From the NCBI GenBank assembly GCA_021203425.1, contig JAJQBF010000075.1, forward strand, positions 1 through 6,788: DNA of 6,788 nucleotides, read 5' to 3'. Numbering within the stretch: position 1 is the first letter of the stretch; each line of letters begins with the position of its first letter. Below the pieces are notes generated by a model. The model did no database searches. It saw nothing but the letters and a program-made list of their open reading frames with translations, and was not told where the DNA came from. This document shows, one piece after another, positions 1 to 6,319 of this stretch. The stretch is from Clostridiales bacterium. Lineage in GTDB: Bacteria > Bacillota > Clostridia > Lachnospirales > CAG-274. The position numbers and the translations under genes were made by a program.

Positions 1-10
1 AAGAATTATT

Positions 11-73
11 GCCGCCCTAGTAAATAATGTTATGATATTAAGCTTTGTTGCTCCTTTTGCGGCGGGTTTTTTT
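11..73 (+). terminator. Possible terminator of an upstream gene (weak)
   Basis: A run of seven T (67-73) directly follows the GC-rich segment GCGGCGGG (59-66). CCGCC at 12-16 can pair with GGCGG at 61-65, but the loop would be about 44 nt and the pairing does not extend. The T-run and its position just before the VanW gene suggest the end of a plus-strand transcript entering from the left. The hairpin is poor, so this is tentative. Confidence 0.3.
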
Positions 74-82
74 AATATGGGC

Positions 83-113
83 TGAAATATATATTCTAAA
101 AAATTCATATAAT
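83..113 (+). promoter_or_regulatory. Candidate sigma-A promoter for the VanW/AIRS/DUF1275 cluster
   Basis: A perfect TATAAT lies at 108-113, about 40 nt before the ATG at 155, in very AT-rich DNA. No good -35 is present: CTGAAA (82-87) and TGAAAT (83-88) are the nearest candidates, at spacings of 20 and 19 nt. The position between a T-run and the first gene fits a promoter, but the -35 is weak. Confidence 0.35.
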
Positions 114-154
114 ATTTATATGTATATACCGATTTATGGAGGACGATAAACGAT

Positions 155-1528
155 ATGAGTAAATTAGAAGAAGATATTGAAACCGTCGGCAGGGTTAAAC
201 GTCCGCTTACAAGCGCCCAAAAGAAACAGCGGGGAACGGTTATAATATGCAGCGCTGCTCTTGTTCTGCTTGCTCTTATGATAGCTGTTTTTATTATTTT
301 AAAAGAAGAGCTTGCGGAGAGAATGGCAGCGGAAAGAGAAGAGGCCGAAATAAAGGCGGTTCTCGATGTTGATACAATATATTCAAATGTATATGTAAAC
401 GATGTCAACATAGGAGGGCTTACAAAGGAACAAGCCCTTGAAACCCTTGAATCACAAATTTCTTCGGTTCCTACAGAGCTTACAATAACCTTTCGCTGTG
501 ACAATTTCGGCTACAGCCGTGAATTTACATTTAAAGACTTAGGCGTTAGCTATGACTTTGAAGGGGCTGTTAACGAGGCTTACAACTTCGGAAGAGAAAA
601 TTCAGATTTGAAACAGAGATATGCCGAAGTTATGGAAAACAAAGACAGAGGAAAATATCTCGACTCCGAATGGATTTATGACAATACAAAAATCGAAGAA
701 TGTGTTCAGCTTATATGTGACGATATAGACGTTGAGCCGGTAAATTCAGAATATTTATACGAAGACGGTGTTATAACCGTTACAGACAGTTCTTCGGGTC
801 GAAAGGTAGACAAGGACAGAACCGTAGAAATGACTATGGAACTTCTGCCCATCAAGAGATCTGCCGACGTTATGGTTCCCGTAGAACAGCTTGCTCCCGA
901 ATTTACCCGTGAAGACTTCGAGTTTACCTCAACAACAATAGGTTCATACTCAAGCAATTACGGCGGAGGCACAAGCAGCCGTGTTACAAACTTAAGTGTT
1001 GCTGCGTCTAAACTTAACGGTCAGACAATTCTCCCCGGAGAAACATTTTCAACAAACGACTGTTTTTCGCCTTATGACGAGGCAAGCGGCTATGCCTATG
1101 CCGGAGCTTATGTAAACGGCGAGCTTGTTGAAGACATAGGCGGCGGAGTTTGTCAGGTTTCTTCCGCTCTTTACAATGCGGCTTTAATGGCGGAGCTTGA
1201 AATAACCGAGAGATATAACCACTCCAAAAAAGTAGGTTATATGGATTATGGCTATGATGCAACTCTTGCCGGAGATGTAAAGGATTTAAAAATAACAAAC
1301 AACACAGGCTACCCTCTTATCATAAAGGCAAGCCTTGAAAACGGCGCCGTCGTTATTTCAATTGACGGTTATGAAGTACACGACAGCGGCAGAACCCTTG
1401 AATTTTACAACGAACTGACTGATTCAACTTCAACTTCCGTCACATATGCCCTTTACAAAAAGGTTTATGAAAACGGAGAGCTTGTAGACACAGTAAAAAT
1501 CAACACAAGTACATATAAAACAAGTTAA
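155..1528 (+). CDS. VanW-family membrane-anchored exported protein
   Basis: Encodes 457 aa. A charged N-terminus (residues 1-26) leads to one hydrophobic segment (about 27-49), so it is probably an uncleaved signal anchor with the bulk outside the cell. A charged, probably helical linker follows (50-68). Residues about 70-250 resemble the putative peptidoglycan-binding domain (PG_binding_4 type) that commonly precedes VanW domains. Residues about 260-395 form the VanW domain, recognisable by SRVTNLSVAASKLNG (275-289), LPGETFS (293-299) and IGGGVCQVSSALYNAA (328-343), with a conserved Cys333. The C-terminus (to 457) resembles the usual tail of the family. VanW was named from a vancomycin-resistance cluster, but the biochemical role is unknown and nothing here indicates resistance. 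GGAGG at 138-142 lies 12 nt before the ATG, slightly far but with no better start. It is first in a cluster with the AIR-synthase-like gene 22 nt downstream. Confidence 0.9.
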   Translation: MSKLEEDIETVGRVKRPLTSAQKKQRGTVIICSAALVLLALMIAVFIILKEELAERMAAEREEAEIKAVLDVDTIYSNVYVNDVNIGGLTKEQALETLESQISSVPTELTITFRCDNFGYSREFTFKDLGVSYDFEGAVNEAYNFGRENSDLKQRYAEVMENKDRGKYLDSEWIYDNTKIEECVQLICDDIDVEPVNSEYLYEDGVITVTDSSSGRKVDKDRTVEMTMELLPIKRSADVMVPVEQLAPEFTREDFEFTSTTIGSYSSNYGGGTSSRVTNLSVAASKLNGQTILPGETFSTNDCFSPYDEASGYAYAGAYVNGELVEDIGGGVCQVSSALYNAALMAELEITERYNHSKKVGYMDYGYDATLAGDVKDLKITNNTGYPLIIKASLENGAVVISIDGYEVHDSGRTLEFYNELTDSTSTSVTYALYKKVYENGELVDTVKINTSTYKTS

Positions 1529-1534
1529 CAAATT

Positions 1535-1540
1535 AAGGAG
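1535..1540 (+). promoter_or_regulatory. Ribosome binding site of the AIR-synthase-like gene
   Basis: AAGGAG lies 10 nt before the ATG at 1551, within the 22-nt gap after the VanW stop codon. It fixes the start and supports co-transcription with the upstream gene, since the gap leaves no room for a promoter. Confidence 0.7.
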
Positions 1541-1550
1541 CAATAAAAAT

Positions 1551-2543
1551 ATGGAAACAGGAAAACTGCCTTCCGAAATGCTTGAAAAATACATATTTAA
1601 AAAAGCAAAATCAAACAAAGCAAAAAGAAATGAAGTAATAGTACGTCCTTCACTCGGGGAGGACTGTGCTGTTTTAGACATGGGAAATGAATTTTTAATT
1701 TTATCAACCGACCCCATAACAGGGGCCTGCGAAAATTTAGGCAGGCTCCTTGTCAATATAAATTCAAACGATATATATTCAAACGGCTGTGAACCTATAG
1801 GTCTGCTTATAACTCTTCTTCTTCCTCCCGATTTTAAAGAAGAGGCATTATCGACCCTCAGTGATGAGCTTTTTTCAGAAACAGAAAAAGCAGGGCTTGA
1901 AATTCTCGGAGGACATACGGAAATTACTGATGCCGTAAACCGCCCCGTTGTTTCCGCTACGGTTGTAGGCAAGTCGGTTAACAGAAATTTCATTAAAACC
2001 GGCGGCGCAGAAATCGGGCAAGATGTTATTATGACAAAATATGCCGCCCTTGAAGGAACATCTATTTTAGCGGCGGATAACGAAACCGCCCTTTCGGAGT
2101 TTCTGCCAAAAAAAACAATCGAAAAAGCGAAAAGCCTTTCAAGCCTTCTTTCCGTAAGAAAAGAGGGGCTTATTGCCCCTAAGTACGGCGCCACGTCTAT
2201 GCATGACGTAACAGAAGGGGGAATTTTAGGCGCCTGCTATGAAATTGCCGAAGGCTCGGTGGTGGGAATCACCGTATATGCCGATAATATTCCTGTTTTA
2301 GAGGAAACAAAGGAAATATGCCGCCTTTTCGGCATAAACCCGCTGAGGCTTATTTCAAGTGGTTCTATGCTTATAACCGCCCACAACGGTGAGAGGCTTG
2401 TTGACGCCCTTGAAAAAGAGGGAGTACGGGCGGAAATTATAGGCAAAATAACCGAAAAGAATAAATATATTATATACAACAACAAAAAGGAGGTTTTGGG
2501 CGTGCCTGAGCCTGACCAAATATACAGCGCACGTCTGAAATAA
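1551..2543 (+). CDS. AIR synthase-related (HypE/ThiL-like) protein
   Basis: Encodes 330 aa of the PurM/AIR-synthase superfamily, whose members (PurM, PurL, ThiL, SelD, HypE) use ATP to activate a substrate. The N-terminal half (about 1-145) has GEDCAVLD (36-43), STDPITGA (52-59), NSNDIYSNGCEPIG (71-84), which is the usual Asp-containing metal/nucleotide segment, and EILGGHTEITDA (117-128). The C-terminal half (about 155-320) has MHDVTEGGILGA (217-228), typical of HypE-like proteins. True HypE ends in a short tail with a terminal Cys that carries the carbamoyl/cyano group. This protein ends in ARLK with no Cys there, and no other hyp genes are nearby, so hydrogenase maturation is unlikely. It belongs to an uncharacterised HypE-like clostridial group and its substrate is unknown. 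No signal peptide or membrane segment is seen. It sits between two membrane-protein genes, with the DUF1275 start 2 nt after its stop. Confidence 0.85.
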   Translation: METGKLPSEMLEKYIFKKAKSNKAKRNEVIVRPSLGEDCAVLDMGNEFLILSTDPITGACENLGRLLVNINSNDIYSNGCEPIGLLITLLLPPDFKEEALSTLSDELFSETEKAGLEILGGHTEITDAVNRPVVSATVVGKSVNRNFIKTGGAEIGQDVIMTKYAALEGTSILAADNETALSEFLPKKTIEKAKSLSSLLSVRKEGLIAPKYGATSMHDVTEGGILGACYEIAEGSVVGITVYADNIPVLEETKEICRLFGINPLRLISSGSMLITAHNGERLVDALEKEGVRAEIIGKITEKNKYIIYNNKKEVLGVPEPDQIYSARLK

Positions 2544-2545
2544 TT

Positions 2546-2827
2546 ATGTCCGAAACAAAAAAAGAACTTTTACCTATTTATCAAACATACAGAGTCTGCC
2601 TGATTTTGGCTTACTGCGGAGGACTTATGGAGGCATATACATACCTGCTCCACGGCGCTGTTTTCTGCAATGCCGCAACGGGCAGCTTTGCCCTTATGGC
2701 AATTGCTTTTGCCCAAAGCCGATTTAAAAACGGTTTTTTCTACCTTATACCCCTTGCCGCTTATGCTTTGGGAACAGTCATATCGGAGAAATTTCCGTCT
2801 TCTGTTTTAAAACTGGGTATTCACTGA
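2546..2827 (+). pseudogene. DUF1275 (YoaK-like) membrane protein, N-terminal part
   Basis: Encodes 93 aa before an in-frame TGA at 2825-2827. It starts 2 nt after the upstream stop with no clear SD, so translation is probably coupled. Residues about 16-56 carry CGGLMEAYTYLLHGAVFCN (24-42) followed by AATGSFA, matching the start of DUF1275/YoaK proteins, where a GG..E.YTYL.HG.VF...TGN-like pattern is typical. Hydrophobic segments lie at about 16-35, 43-57 and 63-80. The same frame continues past the TGA into the rest of the family (2843-3259). The whole locus 2546-3259 would be 237 aa, the usual size of the family. The residue before the stop is His and the next codons give HTVFILAE, so the TGA sits where a Trp (TGG) is probably expected. 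DUF1275 function is unknown. The stop is a nonsense mutation, a sequencing error or a readthrough site. Confidence 0.75.
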
Positions 2828-2842
2828 CACACTGTCTTTATT

Positions 2843-3259
2843 TTGGCTGAAATATGCGTAATGATAGTTTTGGGTTTTCTTCCCGAAACCCTGCCGGATC
2901 CTTTCTTTACGGTTCCCGTAACATTTATCTGCGCCATACAGTACAACACCTTCACCAAACTTCAGGGCAGTCCCCTTTCCACTACCTTCTGTACAAATAA
3001 TCTAAGACAGGCATCGAAAAATATTTTTTATGCCTTAGACAGAAAAGACAATAAATATTTTTCCATAGCCCTGAAATACATAATGGCTATTATTTTCTTC
3101 TTTACGGGAGTTTTCACAGGGGCACTTCTTATATTAAATGTTTTGGGCGGAAAAACAATTATTTGGTCTGCCCTTCTCCTTGCAGTTGTTTTTATAATGC
3201 TTTTGAGAAATGACATTAAGCTCCGAAATTCCGTAAGACATATAATTTCAAATAAATAA
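2843..3259 (+). pseudogene. DUF1275 (YoaK-like) membrane protein, C-terminal part
   Basis: Same reading frame as 2546-2827, separated from it only by the TGA at 2825-2827. The first possible start is TTG at 2843, but no ribosome binding site precedes it, so independent translation is unlikely. The 138 aa carry strong family signatures: VLGFLPETLPD (9-19), FICAIQYNTFTKLQG (28-42) and STTFCTNNLRQ (46-56). Two further hydrophobic segments follow (about 78-102 and 106-122), then a basic tail ending in HIISNK. The frame stays open to TAA at 3257-3259 with no other damage, so the loss is a single substitution. The bidirectional hairpin begins 4 nt after the stop. Confidence 0.75.
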
Positions 3260-3262
3260 GCA

Positions 3263-3295
3263 AAAGGAACCGCTCACATCATCGGCGGTTCCTTT
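3263..3295. terminator. Bidirectional intrinsic terminator between convergent operons
   Basis: AAAGGAACCGC (3263-3273) and GCGGTTCCTTT (3285-3295) form a perfect 11-bp stem with an 11-nt loop. The A/T base of the stem supplies a short U stretch in either direction, followed by CGTTT on the plus side and GCTTATTTATTT on the minus side. It lies 4 nt after the DUF1275 stop. The minus-strand phosphoesterase stop codon (3279-3281) falls inside its loop, so the right arm of the stem is coding. Confidence 0.8.
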
Positions 3296-3953
3296 CGTTT
3301 ACTTCGATTTTATTCATAATTCCCTTTGCGTCAACTCCCGGGTGAGTAACCATTATTCTGGCGATTTCCTCCGCAAAATCGGCTTTAAGCCTTAATTTTT
3401 TGCATATAGTCTCTATGCTCTCTCCCTTTTCCATATATTTCATAATACCCTGAATATTCTTAAGCAAATCCTCCTGCGGCGCTTTAACGGCGGTTTCCCC
3501 TGAAAGCTCGATTTTCTCAGCAGAAAATTTTCCGTCTTCAATATTTAAAACAGCCATAGTAACAGGCAGGCTGAAACGTCTTCTTCCGCAGCTGCCCGGG
3601 TTAAGCCACAGGCGGTTATCCTTAATTTCTTCATAATATTTATGTGAATGACCGAAAATAACAATATCGGTACTTACATCTCGGGGAATATCTTTTTTGT
3701 TGTGAACAAGAAAAAACCTCACTCCCCAAAGTTCGAATTCAAGCTTTAAGGGCAGTTCTTCTCCCAAATTTCCGTCACAGTTTCCCCTAACCGCAAACAA
3801 AGGCGCCCCGGGTTTCATAACGGCTTTTATATTCTCCAATATTTTTAAAGAACAGATATCCCCTCCGTGAATCACTGCGTCGCATTCCTTAATAATTTCC
3901 GCCGCCTCGGGACGCAGCAAATTATGTGTATCCGATAAAACCGCTGTTTTCAT
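3279..3953 (-). CDS. YfcE/MJ0936-family metallophosphoesterase with C-terminal extension
   Basis: Encodes 224 aa. Residues 1-150 form a calcineurin-like phosphoesterase core with all metal-ligand blocks: SDTHN (7-11; Asp8, His10), HGGDI (29-33; Asp32), GNCD (57-60; Asn58), LVHN (82-85; His84) and GHSH (101-104; His102, His104). LNPGSCGRRR follows, typical of YfcE/MJ0936 enzymes. Family members hydrolyse phosphodiesters with two divalent metals, but the natural substrate here is unknown. YfcE-type proteins are usually about 160-185 aa. This one adds about 55 residues that look helical and HTH-like (YMEKGESIETICKKLRL and following). The ATG at 3951-3953 overlaps the restored stop of the upstream SpoIID-domain gene in an ATGA arrangement, so the two are probably translationally coupled. 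The protein has no signal peptide and should be cytoplasmic. Its TGA stop lies within the terminator hairpin. Use of TGA as a stop here argues against a UGA-Trp code. Confidence 0.9.
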   Translation of the reverse strand: MKTAVLSDTHNLLRPEAAEIIKECDAVIHGGDICSLKILENIKAVMKPGAPLFAVRGNCDGNLGEELPLKLEFELWGVRFFLVHNKKDIPRDVSTDIVIFGHSHKYYEEIKDNRLWLNPGSCGRRRFSLPVTMAVLNIEDGKFSAEKIELSGETAVKAPQEDLLKNIQGIMKYMEKGESIETICKKLRLKADFAEEIARIMVTHPGVDAKGIMNKIEVNERNRR

Positions 3954-3987
3954 AGCTTTCCGACCTTTGCTCCTTTGTAAAAATATT

Positions 3988-5718
3988 CTATGATTTCCTT
4001 ATAATTTTTTCCTGCTCCGCCAAAACCTCTGCGCCGTTTTGGCTCATTCCCACGCCGTGACCGTAGCCGCCGCCGTAGAAATAAATTTCTCCTTCAATTA
4101 TTTCAATAGCAAAAAATGAGGAAAGAAGGCTTGTAAACTCTCTCTCCGTTCCGTCATTTAACTTAACCGACCCGGGGCTTAAAAGATTTCTTATATTTGA
4201 TTCTCCGCTGACTGCTGTTTCGCCCTTTTCGCCCTCAACTAAAACCTCTGTCACATTTCCCCCTTCTCCCCTTTTGGTTACTGTCACGTTTTGAACCTTG
4301 CCCGCATCGGTTTTAAAGCTGTTTTTGTCGGCTCTGAAACTCCACCTGTAATAAGGGCAGTCTGCCTCATAACCGCCTTCATCTATAAGCTTAAAAAATT
4401 TAAGGGTTTCTTCTTCACTTGAGAAATCGGGCATATTTAACTCCCCTATTGTTCTTGAGCTTAAATATTCCGGTGTTTTATAGCTGTCCCAAATTTCGCC
4501 GCTGTTGGCGCTTATTCCGCAGGAGGTTGAATAAAAACAGGCGGTTATGACATTTCCCTCATAAAGAATCATTTCCCCCTTCGTTTTATCCACAGCCTTT
4601 ACAGCCTCCTCACAGACAGAGGACGGGTTATAAACCTGAAAAGCCGTTGTGTCATCTATATTGGCTCCGCAGTCAATACGCTTATTTCCCAGCCTTTGAT
4701 TATAAACATAACTTCTTGCCGCAAGAGCCTGAGCCTTCAGCGCCTCGTCATCGTAAGAAGAAGGCATCTCGGCACAGACCACACCGTAAAGATATGTGTC
4801 AACATTCATTTCACAGACAACATTATAACCCCCTTCACAGCTTATAATGTCAATTCTGCCCTCATATTCCCTGCCGTTTACACTTATTTTACTGCCTGAT
4901 TTGGGAGTCAGGCTTATTTTTTTGCCGCTGAAAAGCTGAGCCTGACTTGCCGAATTTACGGTTAATACCTCTCCGCTTTTATATTCCTTTTCCGAACCGC
5001 CGCTTTTTGCCGTAAAGCCTTTATCCGAAGAAATATCAATACTTTTGTGAACAAGACCGCCCTCTGAAGCGCTCAAAGCAGTTCTTATAATATCCTCATC
5101 GGGGCTTTCTTCGCAAAGGGCGCAAACCGCCTTGTTATCCTCAAAAACAACTCTTGCGTAGTTTCCGCTTATTAAATCGGAATATCCGCCGCTTTTTATT
5201 CCGTCATAAGAAGAATAAACAATCATATCCTCAGCCGCAGCGTAGGAATAATCGTCATCAAACAATATACTATCCCCGACAGCTATAATTCTGCCGTATT
5301 TTTCCGTTGTATACCTTTCACAGCTTAATATATTATCGCCTTTTATGGAAACATCGGCAATAAAAGGCACATCGCTTACCCCTTCGATATCCGTTTTAAA
5401 TTTCTTTTTACAGCCGCCGTAAAAAACGGTAATTTCTTCGCCTTTTCTGTCCAAAACAAGACATCTTTCGAAAACAGGATTGTCTGAAACAACGGAACAA
5501 ATACCTATTACAGCATCTCCCTTAACCAAAAATTCCGTCACTGTATTTTCAAGACTTACCGGCACAAAATCATCTGATTTGTAAAGCCCTTCAGCGCAGA
5601 GAATATAGCCCTTTATTTCCTCCGTGCTTTCTCCCGTTGTCAAAACAGTCATTTCCTTGCTGCTTATTCTTTCAAAATCTCCTGCCTCGGAAAGACGGCT
5701 TAAAATTTGAATCCACAT
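3988..5718 (-). CDS. SpoIID/LytB-domain protein, main fragment of a broken lipoprotein gene
   Basis: The largest intact ORF (576 aa) of a gene that should run from 6136 to 3950. Residues about 1-260 form a region I do not recognise, with short beta-like segments. Residues about 265-565 are the SpoIID/LytB domain, whose founding member SpoIID is a lytic transglycosylase that trims denuded glycan strands during engulfment. Visible are the catalytic-Glu segment CAEMPSSYDDEALKAQALAA (315-334; Glu317), ACFYSTSCG (393-401) and GYGHGVGMSQNGA (551-563). The ATG at 5718 is internal, with no SD, and the frame is open upstream to 5820, so the true start is almost certainly 6136. After GAEVLAEQ the frame is lost at CAGG followed by A6 (4005-4012). 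Adding one base restores GKNYKEIIEYFYKG, the normal family tail, and a stop at 3950-3952. The SLH-like N-terminus suggests a cell-wall rather than strictly sporulation role. Confidence 0.8.
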   Translation of the reverse strand: MWIQILSRLSEAGDFERISSKEMTVLTTGESTEEIKGYILCAEGLYKSDDFVPVSLENTVTEFLVKGDAVIGICSVVSDNPVFERCLVLDRKGEEITVFYGGCKKKFKTDIEGVSDVPFIADVSIKGDNILSCERYTTEKYGRIIAVGDSILFDDDYSYAAAEDMIVYSSYDGIKSGGYSDLISGNYARVVFEDNKAVCALCEESPDEDIIRTALSASEGGLVHKSIDISSDKGFTAKSGGSEKEYKSGEVLTVNSASQAQLFSGKKISLTPKSGSKISVNGREYEGRIDIISCEGGYNVVCEMNVDTYLYGVVCAEMPSSYDDEALKAQALAARSYVYNQRLGNKRIDCGANIDDTTAFQVYNPSSVCEEAVKAVDKTKGEMILYEGNVITACFYSTSCGISANSGEIWDSYKTPEYLSSRTIGELNMPDFSSEEETLKFFKLIDEGGYEADCPYYRWSFRADKNSFKTDAGKVQNVTVTKRGEGGNVTEVLVEGEKGETAVSGESNIRNLLSPGSVKLNDGTEREFTSLLSSFFAIEIIEGEIYFYGGGYGHGVGMSQNGAEVLAEQEKIIRKS

Positions 5719-5803
5719 ATAATATGAAATGGGGCTGCTTTCCGTCCCCTCGTCTGTTTCGATTTTAAGTCTGCCCGATTTATCCGCCGCCCCGATAATA
5801 CTT

Positions 5804-6136
5804 TCAAGCCTCCCCCACAGTCAAATAATCGCCGATTCTGAAACTGATTCCGTCACCTACCATAAGCCCTGCCAAGTTTACGGCATTCACGTATTTATAA
5901 AGCCCGTCTTCCCTGTCAATATCCGTAAAATTGCTTTTATCTTCAAGAGTCGAAATTTCTTCATAATCATAAAGACACTAAGCCAACATTCTCCCTGCCT
6001 CACCTCTTTTAACCGGCAGAGCGTCTCCGTAAACACCCACTTCAGCCGTTTTCCTCTCCGGCTCCGGCTGTTCTTCCTTTCCGCAGCCGCATAAAATAAA
6101 AACCGCAGTTACAGCATAAAAAAATAATTTCCTCAT
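5804..6136 (-). pseudogene. N-terminal part of the SpoIID-domain lipoprotein (lipobox plus SLH-like repeat)
   Basis: An ATG at 6134-6136 follows a strong SD (GCGGAGGAGA, complement of 6141-6150). Residues 1-18 form a lipoprotein signal, MRKLFFYAVTAVFILCGC, with a lipobox-like LCGC whose Cys18 would be the lipidated residue. A charged linker follows (19-36). Residues about 38-110 resemble one S-layer-homology repeat: LPVKRGEAGRMLA, then NFTDID (69-74), YKYVNAVNLAGLMVGDG (80-96) and LTVGEA (105-110), all matching the SLH pattern. Codon 53 is TAG (5978-5980) inside this repeat. At the G5 run (C5 at 5812-5816) the frame reaches TGA (5804-5806), while the next frame continues as LESIIGAADKSG into the main SpoIID ORF. 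Removing one base or adding two joins them; adding two keeps the SLH-like GEAL spacing. With all three lesions repaired the product would be about 728 aa. Confidence 0.7.
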
Positions 6137-6140
6137 TTAA

Positions 6141-6150
6141 TCTCCTCCGC
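6141..6150 (-). promoter_or_regulatory. Ribosome binding site of the SpoIID-domain lipoprotein gene
   Basis: On the minus strand GCGGAGGAGA ends 4 nt before the ATG at 6134-6136, close to the Shine-Dalgarno consensus. It marks 6136 as the true start of the large lipoprotein gene, because the ATG at 5718 has no such site. Confidence 0.75.
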
Positions 6151-6190
6151 AATAATTTTGCTTGTAAACTCCCGTCTGTCCGGATAACGC

Positions 6191-6247
6191 CATATTATAA
6201 AAGCCTATTGCTGCGTACTGACACACTACAACCGCTTTTATAATATG
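6191..6247. repeat. Perfect 14-bp inverted repeat around a 29-bp centre
   Basis: CATATTATAAAAGC (6191-6204) is repeated as its exact reverse complement GCTTTTATAATATG (6234-6247), enclosing 29 bp (6205-6233). Each arm contains TATAAT, at 6239-6244 on the plus strand and 6194-6199 on the minus strand, the latter about 57 nt before the lipoprotein ATG. The centre has CTGACA (6218-6223) in plus orientation, 15 nt before the plus-strand TATAAT. No comparable -35 faces the lipoprotein gene. It may be a stem-loop in the 5' leader, a regulator binding site, a small MITE-like element or an invertible promoter. It has no poly-U tail of a normal terminator. The repeat is certain; the role is not. Confidence 0.75.
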
Positions 6248-6275
6248 TATTAGACAAGCCCTTAAATTATTACGG

Positions 6276-6307
6276 AAAAATTAATTTTTAAACCGCAAAT
6301 TATTTGC
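6276..6307 (-). terminator. AT-rich palindromes after the GNAT gene, possible weak terminator
   Basis: In minus-strand order, GCAAATAATTTGC (6295-6307) can form a 5-bp stem with a 3-nt loop, 12 nt after the GNAT stop. It is followed by GGTTT and a perfect 14-bp palindrome AAAAATTAATTTTT (6276-6289) ending in five T. It may end the GNAT transcript, but the stem is short and AT-rich. Confidence 0.3.
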
Positions 6308-6319
6308 CGAAACGACTTT

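Noticed and set aside
155..1528. Vancomycin-resistance gene vanW
   Set aside because: The domain is common in Firmicutes without resistance, and no vanH/A/X/Y or vanR/S genes are present.
1430..2194. Long minus-strand ORF (254 aa) antisense to the VanW end and AIR-synthase-like gene
   Set aside because: It lies opposite two genes with clear family motifs, has no recognisable motif of its own, and its length comes from codon bias on the other strand.
1551..2543. True HypE of hydrogenase maturation or SelD
   Set aside because: There is no C-terminal Cys tail as in HypE, no N-terminal Cys/Sec loop as in SelD, and no hyp or sel neighbours in the window.
2546..3259. UGA recoded as tryptophan or selenocysteine
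   Set aside because: TGA ends the phosphoesterase and the restored lipoprotein gene normally, TGG is used for Trp elsewhere, and no SECIS-like hairpin is evident just after 2827.
4647..4899. Two short plus-strand ORFs opposite the SpoIID domain
   Set aside because: They overlap each other in different frames inside a conserved catalytic region of the minus-strand gene and lack start signals.
5729..6094. Plus-strand ORF (121 aa) opposite the lipoprotein N-terminus
   Set aside because: The minus strand here encodes a lipobox and SLH-like repeat once two lesions are allowed for; the plus ORF has no ribosome binding site or family signature.
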